Below are positions 1-7,343 of a stretch of 11,381 nucleotides of DNA, one piece after another. The translations under genes and the position numbers were made by a program. The notes below the pieces were generated by a model that searched no databases, was not told where the DNA came from, and worked only from the letters and a program-made list of their open reading frames with translations. Source of the stretch: Paludibacter sp. (lineage in GTDB: Bacteria > Bacteroidota > Bacteroidia > Bacteroidales > Paludibacteraceae); the NCBI GenBank assembly GCA_018054805.1, contig JAGPIU010000013.1:1-11381 (forward strand). Direction: 5' to 3'. How positions within the stretch are numbered: position 1 is the first letter of the stretch; each line of letters starts with the position of its first letter.

Positions 1-692
1 TTCCAGCCCATTACATTGAATCCTTTTTGATATAAGTGATACAGATTGTCGAGTTTTTCTGCATAATTATCGAGTTTGCCCAGTATTATCACGGCATCGC
101 CAACGCGGGGTATCAGCTCAATTTTCTGATCTTCGCGAACATAAATCTGTTCTATTTGCGCATCCCAGAATTCGTTTGTGGCTATGTAGTTTACAAAGTC
201 GAACAAATGTTCGGTCACAAAACTTTTTGTAACACGTCCCGATACCACAGGTACATACACCGCATTGTTAAGCGAAACCGGGAATATTTTCTTGTCGGCA
301 TCGACATAAAAATTTTCGGTACCCGAAATGATAAAACGCGGAATGCGCTGCTCTACATTCAGATATATAATTCCGGAGGGCGTTTTGTAACACTCAGCCG
401 ATTTAATCATCGGATTGCGCAAAAGTTCCTTTTCTATCGATTCAGTTCTGATGCGTTTGTAAGTTTTACCAATGGGATTCAGATTTTTGCCTGCCAGTAA
501 ACCCGCAATTTCAGATTGCGAAATTAGTTGAATTTTTTCTTTATCCAATAAATTTATTTCTAAATTTCTGCAAACAACTCCTCTGTCGATGGTTGAAAAT
601 GACCATATCGCGAATATAACATATCCCATCACAAGTATAATACCTGCAATGATAAATGACAATGCGATTCCGGAGATTTTCTTTTTGTTCAT
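1..692 (-). CDS. ftsQ: Cell division protein FtsQ, N-terminal 230 codons (cut by window edge)
   Basis: FtsQ is a bitopic inner-membrane divisome protein that, with FtsL, controls the FtsW-FtsI septal synthase. Translating from the ATG at 692-690 gives an open frame to the window edge with no stop. It has a lysine-rich start (MNKKKISG), one hydrophobic segment at about residues 7-32, then an extracytoplasmic part. Residues of about 78-116 (YKRIRTESIEKELLRNP, then VEQRIPRF) and the FYVDADKKIFPVS stretch at about 128-140 resemble the POTRA/FtsQ region of Bacteroidota FtsQ: a short helix, the 'EQRIP' strand and a 'D..GK..P' turn. The position after murC is the usual one for ftsQ in this phylum. 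The start codon overlaps the murC stop by one base (TAATG), so translation is probably coupled. The C-terminal part, which would contact FtsB-like partners, is outside the window. Identification rests on topology, these weak motifs and gene order. Confidence 0.88.
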   Translation of the reverse strand, partial: MNKKKISGIALSFIIAGIILVMGYVIFAIWSFSTIDRGVVCRNLEINLLDKEKIQLISQSEIAGLLAGKNLNPIGKTYKRIRTESIEKELLRNPMIKSAECYKTPSGIIYLNVEQRIPRFIISGTENFYVDADKKIFPVSLNNAVYVPVVSGRVTKSFVTEHLFDFVNYIATNEFWDAQIEQIYVREDQKIELIPRVGDAVIILGKLDNYAEKLDNLYHLYQKGFNVMGW

Positions 693-694
693 TA
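690..694 (-). promoter_or_regulatory. TAATG stop/start overlap joining murC to ftsQ
   Basis: Read on the minus strand, the murC stop codon TAA (694-692) shares its last A with the ftsQ start ATG (692-690). Such overlaps commonly let a terminating ribosome restart on the next gene. Upstream there is only a purine-rich tract inside the murC tail; its nearest AGGA lies about 15 bases from the ATG, too far for a normal Shine-Dalgarno. Coupling is therefore inferred from the overlap alone. Confidence 0.55.
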
Positions 695-2116
695 TTCTGC
701 TACTGTTTCCTGTTTTTCTTCTTTTTCCTCTTTAGCAGATGCCTGATGTTGTTTTCTGAGTTCGTCGCGGATAATGGGTACAAGCCGGTCGATGTCTCCC
801 GCTCCGAAAGTTACCAGTACCTCCAGTTCGCGTTTTCTCAGTTCGGAAATAATGTCTTCTTTTGAATAAATATTTTTATCAGTAAGTTGTACATTTTTCA
901 GAATGATTTCAGAACTTACACCGGGAATTGGTAATTCACGTGCGGGGTAAATGTCGAGCAACAGCAATTCGTCGAGACCCGAAAGCGCTTCGGCAAACTC
1001 GGTAGCAAAGTCGCGCGTGCGGCTAAAAAGGTGTGGCTGAAAGATGCCGGTTATTTTTTTACCCGGGAAAAGACTTCTGATGGAGGCAATACTGGCTTTC
1101 AACTCGCTTGGATGATGGGCGTAATCGTCCATATACACAGTTTTTTCGGATTTGAAAACTGTGTTGAAACGACGGTGAATGCCTGAAAAAGATGATATTC
1201 CAACTCTGAGCTCTTCGGCGCTTACACCGTTGAGCCAGGCCAATGCCATAGCAGCCACACTATTTTCTACATTGATACGAACCGGAACTCCCAGTCGTAC
1301 ATCGGCTATGCGATCGGTTGGGGTCACAAAATCGAAGCGGATTTCTCCTTTGTCGAAACGGATGTTCTCGGCGTGAAAATCGCCACCTTCATCCATCGAA
1401 TATGTGTAGAGTTTTACGCCCTTTTGTAAAACAGGAGTTACTGCCACTCCTTTGCGCATAATGAGTGCGCCACCCGGTTTGATGAGAGATGTAAAATGCT
1501 CAAAACTCTCACGAAAAGCATCGGCTGTTTCGTAAATGTCGAGATGATCGGCATCCGCTGAAGTAATTACAGCCATGTATGGTGACAACTGATGAAACGA
1601 ACGGTCGTATTCGTCGGCCTCGATGACCACATAATTGCTGTCTTTCGATAGTAAAAGGTTGGTGTTGTAATTGTTCGAAATGCCACCAAGAAACGCACTA
1701 CACATAACCTGCGACTGATAAAGCAGATGTGCTGTGATGGTGGAGGTAGTGGTTTTGCCATGTGTGCCGGCAATGCAAATTCCTTTGTTTTGCCGTGTGA
1801 TGTTGCCAAGTACCTGGGCACGTTTCAGTATTTCGTAGTTGTTTTCTCTGAAATATTGAAGCTGCGGATGATTCTCGGGAATGGCCGGTGTAAGTACGAT
1901 AAGCGTACTTTTAGGATATCTGAAATCGGCCGGTATGCACGAAACGGCATCGTCGAAACAGATTTTTATACCTTCGGCTTCGAGGTCGTCGGTCAGTTTT
2001 GAGCTGCTGCGGTCGTAGCCACCCACCTGAAAACCTTTTGTGTTGAAATATCTGGCCAAAGCACTCATGCCTATTCCGCCAATACCCAGAAAATAATATC
2101 TTGTAAATTTGTTCAT
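692..2116 (-). CDS. murC: UDP-N-acetylmuramate--L-alanine ligase MurC
   Basis: MurC is the cytoplasmic ATP-dependent ligase that adds L-alanine to UDP-MurNAc, the first step of stem-peptide synthesis. With the start used here the product is 474 residues. Visible motifs in order: nucleotide-binding GIGGIGMS at 11-18, the ATP P-loop AGTHGKTT at 116-123, EADEYDRSF at 166-174 (Mur ligase central domain), and DDYAHHP at 330-336 (typical of MurC, start of the C-terminal domain). I chose the ATG at 2116-2114 (MNKFTRYYFLGIGG) because it places the glycine motif at the usual distance from the N-terminus. An in-frame TTG at 2137 would add seven residues (MIVQKKN) and is less likely. The C-terminus ends in a charged tail of about 20 residues (QHQASAKEEKEEKQETVAE) that looks dispensable for catalysis. 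The gene follows murG after 55 bases and overlaps ftsQ by one base. Confidence 0.97.
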   Translation of the reverse strand: MNKFTRYYFLGIGGIGMSALARYFNTKGFQVGGYDRSSSKLTDDLEAEGIKICFDDAVSCIPADFRYPKSTLIVLTPAIPENHPQLQYFRENNYEILKRAQVLGNITRQNKGICIAGTHGKTTTSTITAHLLYQSQVMCSAFLGGISNNYNTNLLLSKDSNYVVIEADEYDRSFHQLSPYMAVITSADADHLDIYETADAFRESFEHFTSLIKPGGALIMRKGVAVTPVLQKGVKLYTYSMDEGGDFHAENIRFDKGEIRFDFVTPTDRIADVRLGVPVRINVENSVAAMALAWLNGVSAEELRVGISSFSGIHRRFNTVFKSEKTVYMDDYAHHPSELKASIASIRSLFPGKKITGIFQPHLFSRTRDFATEFAEALSGLDELLLLDIYPARELPIPGVSSEIILKNVQLTDKNIYSKEDIISELRKRELEVLVTFGAGDIDRLVPIIRDELRKQHQASAKEEKEEKQETVAE

Positions 2117-2171
2117 GTTCTTTTTTTGTACAATCAATTGTAAATAAACAGCTTTTCCCTTTGTTGGTGAA

Positions 2172-3269
2172 TTATTTTATCAGTTTGCATATTTCATCCA
2201 CAATTCTTTCGTCCGAATTTTTGTCGGCAAGTTTCAGTATGTTTTCGCTGAGTTTCTGTAACTCATTTTCACTCTTTATCAGTTCTATTGCCTTTGGAAT
2301 CAGATTGAACTGAGCTTCCACATCTTTTATCATCACGGCAGCATCGTGTTTTACGAGCGCCAAAGCATTTTGAGTCTGATGATCCTCGGCTACATTGGGC
2401 GATGGAACCAAAATCGATGGTTTGGCAAGCAGACAAAGTTCTGAAATTGAACTTGCTCCTGCGCGTGAAATAACCAGGTCGGCAATAGCGTATGCATAAT
2501 CCATTCGGGAAACAAAGTCGGTTACCAATAGTTCTTTGCATTTGTAGGGCAGTGCAGCCTTTCGAGCGTCCTCAATGTAAAATCTGCCTGTTTGCCATAT
2601 TACCTGAATGTTGGCTTCGCAGAGTTGTTTCAGGAATTGCATCACACTTTTGTTGATAGTACGTGCTCCAAGGCTGCCACCCACAATCAGCAAGGTTTTC
2701 TTTGCAGGTTCAAACCCGAAGAAATCATAGGCTTCGCTGGCTCCGGGTTTTACCATAAACAAATCCTGGCGTACCGGATTCCCGGTTTTTATAATTTTTC
2801 CGGCAGGAAAGAATTTTTCCATTCCTTCGTAAGCAACACAAATGGCTGCTGCTTTTTTGGCAAGCAATTTATTTGTAACTCCTGCATAAGAATTCTGTTC
2901 CTGCAAAACAGTGGGAACGCCGAATGCTGAAGCTGCTTTCAATACAGGTGCGCTGGCATATCCGCCCACACCAATGGCTACTTCCGGTTTGAAACGACGA
3001 ATAATGCCACGGGCTTTGAGTATGCTTCGTCCCAGATTGATAAGTACTTTTACGTTTTTCAACAGGTTTTTGCGATCGAAACCACTCACGGGCAATCCTT
3101 CGATAGCGTATCCTGCTGCAGGTACACGATCCATTTCCATTCTGCCCTTAGCGCCGACAAATAAAATATCGGCATCGGGAAAACGTCTTTTCAACGCATT
3201 GGCTATGCTGATGGCCGGGAAAATGTGTCCTCCGGTTCCTCCTCCGCTAATGATGAATTTATGTGGCAT
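2172..3269 (-). CDS. murG: UDP-GlcNAc--undecaprenyl-PP-MurNAc-pentapeptide GlcNAc transferase MurG
   Basis: MurG is a peripheral membrane GT-B glycosyltransferase on the cytoplasmic face. It transfers GlcNAc from UDP-GlcNAc to lipid I to make lipid II. The 365-residue length is normal. The N-terminal glycine loop SGGGTGGHIFPA is at 8-19, GVGGYAS (second glycine loop) at 100-106, EQNSYAG at 124-130, GNPVR at 163-167, GGSLGA (third glycine loop, C-terminal domain) at 197-202, SRAGASSISEL at 268-278, and the donor-site stretch EDHQTQNA at 295-302. All the family's main loops are present, so the enzyme should be active. The ATG at 3269 gives the expected few residues before the first beta strand. 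It lies 37 bases after ftsW, consistent with lipid II synthesis and its polymerase being made together. Confidence 0.98.
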   Translation of the reverse strand: MPHKFIISGGGTGGHIFPAISIANALKRRFPDADILFVGAKGRMEMDRVPAAGYAIEGLPVSGFDRKNLLKNVKVLINLGRSILKARGIIRRFKPEVAIGVGGYASAPVLKAASAFGVPTVLQEQNSYAGVTNKLLAKKAAAICVAYEGMEKFFPAGKIIKTGNPVRQDLFMVKPGASEAYDFFGFEPAKKTLLIVGGSLGARTINKSVMQFLKQLCEANIQVIWQTGRFYIEDARKAALPYKCKELLVTDFVSRMDYAYAIADLVISRAGASSISELCLLAKPSILVPSPNVAEDHQTQNALALVKHDAAVMIKDVEAQFNLIPKAIELIKSENELQKLSENILKLADKNSDERIVDEICKLIK

Positions 3270-3306
3270 ACCTTTATGGTTTATATTCGTTGCTGAAAAA
3301 AGTTTT

Positions 3307-4542
3307 TTACAATTCGTCTAAGGTTACAACCGGAACTTCTTCTTCCGGCTTCTCATCCATCTCGTTTTTGCCCTGGTTCGATTCCTTTATCTGTCGGGTT
3401 ACGCCGAGTATTACACCGAAGTACAAACATGTAATCAGAATCGATGTTCCTCCACGACTGATCAGCGGTAAAGGCTGACCTGTTACCGGTCCGAGACTGG
3501 TAGCTACCGACATGCTTACAAATGCTTGTGTGACAATCATAAGCGAAAGTCCGATAACCAAAACTGCAGGGAAAACAGTTGGGCTGGTAGTGGCTATTCG
3601 TCCGGCTCTGTACAGTAATACAAGATACAGTAAAATTACAAAAATTCCTCCGATTAAACCTAATTCTTCAACTACAATTGCGTAAATAAAATCGGAGTAG
3701 GCTTGTGGTAAAAAATCGCGTTCCACGCTGTTGCCCGGCCCCACGCCAAAAACGCCTCCCCGGGCTATGGCAATGCGGCCATGTTGTACCTGTCGGTTTT
3801 CGTCGTTTATTTCGTATTTCGATGTTTCAGCATCGGCTTCTTTATCGCCTGTAAACCTGTCGATACGCGCCACCCATGTATATGCACGGTCGAATGCTTC
3901 GGGCATTTTGTCCTGTGGTATAAGTTTTACAGCGCTAAAACCCAGAATTATGGCCAGTAAAATGGCGGCTCCAACCAGTCCGAGGCGTTTTAGTGAAACA
4001 CGTCCGATAAACATCATCAGATATACTACTCCGAAAAGTAAAATGGCTGTTGAAAAGTTCTCGAGTAAAATAAGCGGACACACCACAGCCAGCAATATCA
4101 TTGTGTTACGGAAGTACTTTTTTTCATCCGTTTCCGGATTTTTAATACGCGAAATAAAGTCGGCCGCCACAATAATTACCGATAATTTGGCTAATTCCGA
4201 AGGCTGGAACTGCACTCCGCCAATGACCAACCAGCGCGTGGCGTCATTCTCGCTTTGTCCTTTGAAAAGTACCCATATAAGCATTAAAACTGAAACCAGC
4301 AGGCCGACATACGACATCAAACGAATAAACCGATAGGGAATAAGATGCACGAAAATAGCCAACAGAGCGCCACCTGCCAGAAAACTTACATGCCTGAGTA
4401 CAGGTGCTGTGTGGCTCTCGGCTTTGTAGGCCAGTGTGCTCGAAGCGCTGTACATCTCTATGACCGATACCACGCAAAGCATGATAAATACGACCCAAAG
4501 TGTGGCATCTCCCCGTAGATATTTTTTTAGTAAGCTGTCCAT
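3307..4542 (-). CDS. ftsW: Septal peptidoglycan glycosyltransferase FtsW (SEDS family)
   Basis: FtsW is the SEDS-family polytopic membrane enzyme that polymerises lipid II into glycan strands at the septum, working with FtsI. The 411-residue protein has about ten hydrophobic segments, the first at about 14-32. SEDS signatures: QPSELAKL at 113-120, GGVFGVGPGNS at 262-272, AYSDFIYAIVVEELG at 281-295 (D284 matches the aspartate that is essential in SEDS polymerases), and TGQPLPLISRGGTS at 354-367. The 'SRGGTS' form is what I expect from Bacteroidota. The long hydrophilic loop at about 205-260, before GGVFG, is the large extracytoplasmic loop of this family. The cytoplasmic tail is acidic (MDEKPEEEVPVV). 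RodA is the alternative, but the position between murD and murG in the dcw cluster favours FtsW. Confidence 0.97.
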   Translation of the reverse strand: MDSLLKKYLRGDATLWVVFIMLCVVSVIEMYSASSTLAYKAESHTAPVLRHVSFLAGGALLAIFVHLIPYRFIRLMSYVGLLVSVLMLIWVLFKGQSENDATRWLVIGGVQFQPSELAKLSVIIVAADFISRIKNPETDEKKYFRNTMILLAVVCPLILLENFSTAILLFGVVYLMMFIGRVSLKRLGLVGAAILLAIILGFSAVKLIPQDKMPEAFDRAYTWVARIDRFTGDKEADAETSKYEINDENRQVQHGRIAIARGGVFGVGPGNSVERDFLPQAYSDFIYAIVVEELGLIGGIFVILLYLVLLYRAGRIATTSPTVFPAVLVIGLSLMIVTQAFVSMSVATSLGPVTGQPLPLISRGGTSILITCLYFGVILGVTRQIKESNQGKNEMDEKPEEEVPVVTLDEL

Positions 4543-4594
4543 TTATTTAGTCCTGACTTTCTAAAGCGGATTTTTTTTGTTGATAAAAAAGATA

Positions 4595-5998
4595 TTATAG
4601 ATTACGAACGCATTTTTTGAACTGACGTCCGCGATCTTCGTAATTCTGAAAAAGGTCGAAACTGGCACAGCAGGGCGAAAGTAATACTGTCTCGCCATCG
4701 TTAGCCATTTGGTATGCTGCATTTACTGCATCTTCCATCGATTGCACATCTACAATTTTTTCGCACTTACCGTCGAAAAATTTATGGAGAGGAGCATTGT
4801 CGAGTCCCATAAAAATCAAACCCTTTACTTTGTCGCGCACAAGTTCTTCTATTTCAGAATAATCGTTGCCTTTGTCGGTTCCGCCCAGAATAAGTACAGT
4901 AGGCGTTTTCATGCTTTGCAAAGCATACCAGCATGAGTTTACGTTGGTGGCTTTCGAATCGTTGATGTAGCGTACGTTTTTTACAGTAGCCACATATTCG
5001 AGACGGTGCTCCACGCCCTGAAAGTCCTGAAGCGATTGACGAATGCTTTCTTTTTTTACATTGAGAACAGAGGCTGCGAGTCCTGCGGCCATCGAATTGT
5101 AGGTATTGTGCAATCCCTGAAGTGCTAATTCTGATACCGGCATAGTAAAAATTGTTTTAAGGGTTTTTATTATAAGTTCATCGTTTTCAATAAATGCTTT
5201 TGTTTTTTTGTCTCTTTCGATGGCGAAAGGATAGACTGCCGATTGAATGTTGCGTTTGGCAAGTTCAGCTTTAATCACAGGGTCGTTTTCCCAGTAAATA
5301 AAGGTGTCGTCGGCAGTTTGATTTTGTGTGATTCTGAATTTTGAATCCACATAATTCTGGAATTTATAATCGTACCGATCCAAATGGTCGGGTGTAATGT
5401 TCAGTAAAATGGCTATGTCGGCTTTGAAAGCGGTCATTCCGTCGAGTTGAAAACTGCTGAGCTCCACCACATAATATTCGAAGTTTTCGGTAGCCACCTG
5501 AAGTGCCAGACTGTTTCCGACGTTTCCGGCCAAACCCACATTCAATCCTGCATTTTTCAGAATGTGATAGGTAAGCATTGTGGTAGTGGTTTTTCCGTTA
5601 CTTCCGGTAATGCAAATCATTTTTGCATTGGTGTAGCGTCCGGCAAATTCAATTTCGGAAATCACAGCTGTACCCTGCGCATGAAGTTTTTTGATGAGTG
5701 GCGCTTTGTCAGGAATTCCCGGACTTTTAATTACTTCAGATGCATTCAGAATCAAACTTTCAGTATGCTGTTTTTCTTCCCACGGAATACCAGCTTCGTT
5801 GAGCATGCTTTTGTATTGGGGTTTTATTTCCGATAAATCGGATACAAAAACCTCAAAACCCTGTTTTTTTGCCAGTATAGCTGCTCCGGCACCACTTTCG
5901 CCTGCACCAAGGATAACTATTCGAGCCCCACCAACCTCTCCACAATGGAGGCTTTTGGAGTTAGTGTTTTCTGTTATATCATTAGTATCTTTTTTCAT
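4595..5998 (-). CDS. murD: UDP-MurNAc-L-alanine--D-glutamate ligase MurD with repeat-derived N-terminus
   Basis: MurD is the cytoplasmic ATP-dependent ligase that adds D-glutamate to UDP-MurNAc-L-Ala. Motifs: GAGESGAGAA at 31-40 (N-terminal nucleotide-binding fold), KSPGIP at 91-96, P-loop TGSNGKTTT at 131-139, ELSSFQLD at 179-186, NITPDHLDRY at 200-209, HRLE at 331-334, NDSKATN at 346-352, GGTDKG at 372-377 and SPCCASFDLF at 441-450. All are intact. At 467 residues it is longer than the roughly 440-450 usual for the family. The excess is at the N-terminus: residues 1-25 (MKKDTNDITE to GEVGGA) have no counterpart before the first strand RIVILGAG, and they coincide exactly with the part of the palindromic element at 5924-6035 that enters the gene. 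No ATG lies between residue 1 and residue 65, so the element's own start codon seems to be the one in use. It is 38 bases downstream of mraY. Confidence 0.96.
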   Translation of the reverse strand: MKKDTNDITENTNSKSLHCGEVGGARIVILGAGESGAGAAILAKKQGFEVFVSDLSEIKPQYKSMLNEAGIPWEEKQHTESLILNASEVIKSPGIPDKAPLIKKLHAQGTAVISEIEFAGRYTNAKMICITGSNGKTTTTMLTYHILKNAGLNVGLAGNVGNSLALQVATENFEYYVVELSSFQLDGMTAFKADIAILLNITPDHLDRYDYKFQNYVDSKFRITQNQTADDTFIYWENDPVIKAELAKRNIQSAVYPFAIERDKKTKAFIENDELIIKTLKTIFTMPVSELALQGLHNTYNSMAAGLAASVLNVKKESIRQSLQDFQGVEHRLEYVATVKNVRYINDSKATNVNSCWYALQSMKTPTVLILGGTDKGNDYSEIEELVRDKVKGLIFMGLDNAPLHKFFDGKCEKIVDVQSMEDAVNAAYQMANDGETVLLSPCCASFDLFQNYEDRGRQFKKCVRNL

Positions 5999-6035
5999 CT
6001 TCTTTAAGTCCCCCTTTAGGGGGATTTAGGGGGCT
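5924..6035 (-). repeat. MITE-like GC-rich palindromic element spanning the mraY-murD junction
   Basis: In the transcribed direction the element begins AGCCCCCTAAATCCCCC (from 6035) and ends GGTTGGTGGGGCT (at 5924), so its ends are 6-bp inverted repeats AGCCCC/GGGGCT. Each half holds a small hairpin: TCCCCC-TAAA-GGGGGA at 6009-6024, and CTCCA-TTG-TGGAG at 5938-5950. The middle (about 5963-6006) is AT-rich, unlike the ends. GC-rich units of this style ('AGCCCCCTAAATCCCCC...GGGGGACTT' and 'ACTCC...GGAGG..GGTGGGGCT') are, from memory, common between genes in Bacteroidota genomes, but only one copy is in this window and I could not search. The right half is in frame within murD and the left half fills the intergenic gap up to one base from the mraY stop. 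I see no clear target-site duplication. Type and mobility are inferred; the palindromic structure is seen directly. Confidence 0.7.
6009..6024 (-). other. Stem-loop just upstream of the murD start codon
   Basis: In the mRNA sense the sequence UCCCCC-UAAA-GGGGGA forms a six-base-pair, very GC-rich hairpin with a four-base loop. Its 3' edge is 10 bases before the murD ATG. It lacks a following U-run (ACUUAAAGAAG follows), so it is not a standard intrinsic terminator. It could influence mRNA processing or translation of murD, but it may simply be a by-product of the repeat element. The GGGGGA arm could also act as a weak ribosome-binding site if unpaired. Confidence 0.5.
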
Positions 6036-6036
6036 T

Positions 6037-7302
6037 TTATCTGATTTTCAAAGTTATAATTGTGATAGCTGCCAGAATAATTCCTACAATCCAGAAACGA
6101 ATTACAATTTTCGATTCGGGTAAAGCCTGTATCGGATTTTGAATTAGTGCCTGAATGCCTGCGTTTCCGGGTTTCTGATAATGATGATGCAAAGGAGCCA
6201 TTTTGAATATTCGCTTTCCTTCGCCATATCTTTTTTTGGTATATTTAAAATATCCTACCTGCAACATTACTGAAAGGTTTTCGACCAAAAACACACCACA
6301 AAGAATCGGTATAAGAAGTTCTTTGCGAATGGCGATGGCAAAAACTGCAATAATGCCGCCCAGTGTCAGACTGCCTGTGTCGCCCATGAATACCTGAGCC
6401 GGAAAAGAATTATACCACAGAAAACCAATGGTTGCGCCAATAAATGCACCTGCAAAAATGAGAAGTTCTCCCGTGCCCGGAATGTACATGATATTGAGAT
6501 AGCCCGAATAATTTACGTTACCCGACACATATGCCAGAATCCCGAGAATGACGCCCATGATGGCCGAGGATCCGGTAGCCAGCCCATCGAGGCCATCAGT
6601 CATATTCGCACCGTTGGAAACTGCAGTTACAATGAAAATGGTGACTAAAACAAAGAGTATCCAGCCATAATCCTGTGCTTTTTCACCCATCCAACGGAAA
6701 GCATCGGCATAATCGAGATTATTGTTTTTGAAAAAAGGAATGGTGGATTTTGTCGATTTTATATCTTCTTTTGCGTAGGTTACGTTTTCAACGCGCTGGT
6801 CGGCACCTTTGACTTCTTTGTTTTCACGAATCACTACATCAGGGCTCAGGTACATGGTAAGTCCTACGATTAAACCGAGTCCAACCTGTCCCACAATTTT
6901 GAAACGGCCACTGAGTCCATCTTTGTTTTTGCGAAAAACCTTGATGTAGTCGTCGAGGAATCCGATAATGCCAAGCCAAACGGTAGTAATCAGCATCATG
7001 ATGATATACACATTGTTCAGTGACGCAAGCAAAAGTGTGGGAATAAGAATTGCAATAATAATGATAATCCCACCCATAGTTGGAGTTCCTTTTTTGCTCA
7101 TTTGGCCTTCGAGACCAAGTTCGCGAATGGTTTCGCCAATTTGCTTTTTTTGCAAATAGTCGATAATGCGCCGTCCAAACATAGTGGCAAGCAAAAGTGA
7201 GAAAATGAATGCCAGCCCCGTACGGAACGATATAAAGTTGAACATTCCCGCTCCGGGAAAATCAAATACTTTGTCGAGCCAGGTAAATAAGTGGTATAGC
7301 AT
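6037..7302 (-). CDS. mraY: Phospho-N-acetylmuramoyl-pentapeptide transferase MraY
   Basis: MraY is the polytopic inner-membrane enzyme that transfers phospho-MurNAc-pentapeptide from UDP to undecaprenyl phosphate, giving lipid I. Motifs: KKGTPTMGG at 70-78, GFLDDYIK at 114-121 (the aspartate pair of the active site), [13 protein letters not shown] at 230-242 (Mg-binding region), FMGDTGSL at 305-312 and APLHHHYQ at 369-376 (HHH motif). Its 421 residues compare with about 360 in proteobacteria. Much of the excess is a hydrophilic loop at about 153-213, around the conserved TIPFFK; such enlargement fits Bacteroidota MraY. A second excess of about 14 residues (380-394) follows the HHH motif, where relatives go almost directly from 'HHHYQKKG' to 'ESKIV'. 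The C-terminus ITLKIR is typical, so the frame is intact through the insertion. It lies 41 bases after murE, with no murF between them. Confidence 0.97.
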   Translation of the reverse strand: MLYHLFTWLDKVFDFPGAGMFNFISFRTGLAFIFSLLLATMFGRRIIDYLQKKQIGETIRELGLEGQMSKKGTPTMGGIIIIIAILIPTLLLASLNNVYIIMMLITTVWLGIIGFLDDYIKVFRKNKDGLSGRFKIVGQVGLGLIVGLTMYLSPDVVIRENKEVKGADQRVENVTYAKEDIKSTKSTIPFFKNNNLDYADAFRWMGEKAQDYGWILFVLVTIFIVTAVSNGANMTDGLDGLATGSSAIMGVILGILAYVSGNVNYSGYLNIMYIPGTGELLIFAGAFIGATIGFLWYNSFPAQVFMGDTGSLTLGGIIAVFAIAIRKELLIPILCGVFLVENLSVMLQVGYFKYTKKRYGEGKRIFKMAPLHHHYQKPGNAGIQALIQNPIQALPESKIVIRFWIVGIILAAITIITLKIR

Positions 7303-7343
7303 AATTTTATTGTTTACGATTTACAATTTCTTTCTTCAATTCA

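Noticed and set aside
36..500. + strand open frame of 154 codons near the window start
   Set aside because: It is antisense to the well-supported ftsQ frame, and its translation shows no family motif.
2117..2137. MurC starting at an in-frame TTG at 2137
   Set aside because: It adds only seven residues (MIVQKKN) before an ATG that already gives a standard MurC N-terminus; ATG is preferred. It cannot be fully excluded.
2129..2142. Small inverted repeat TACAAT-CA-ATTGTA in the murG-murC spacer, considered as an operator or promoter
   Set aside because: The arms are only six AT-rich bases, which arises easily by chance in this composition, and no convincing Bacteroidota -33/-7 (TTTG/TAnnTTTG) pair with proper spacing accompanies it.
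3731..4336. Long + strand open frame (201 codons) antisense to ftsW
   Set aside because: It lies wholly within the clearly coding ftsW frame. Its translation is rich in Ser, Thr, Pro and Arg with no recognisable domain, as expected from antisense reading of membrane-protein codons.
4568..4590. T-run/A-run pair after murD, considered as a terminator
   Set aside because: The stem would be only A-T pairs with no GC-rich hairpin, and ftsW follows in the same operon direction.
5924..6035. The element as a standard transcription terminator between mraY and murD
   Set aside because: The hairpin is GC-rich but no U-run follows it, and five further cell-wall genes on the same strand depend on read-through.
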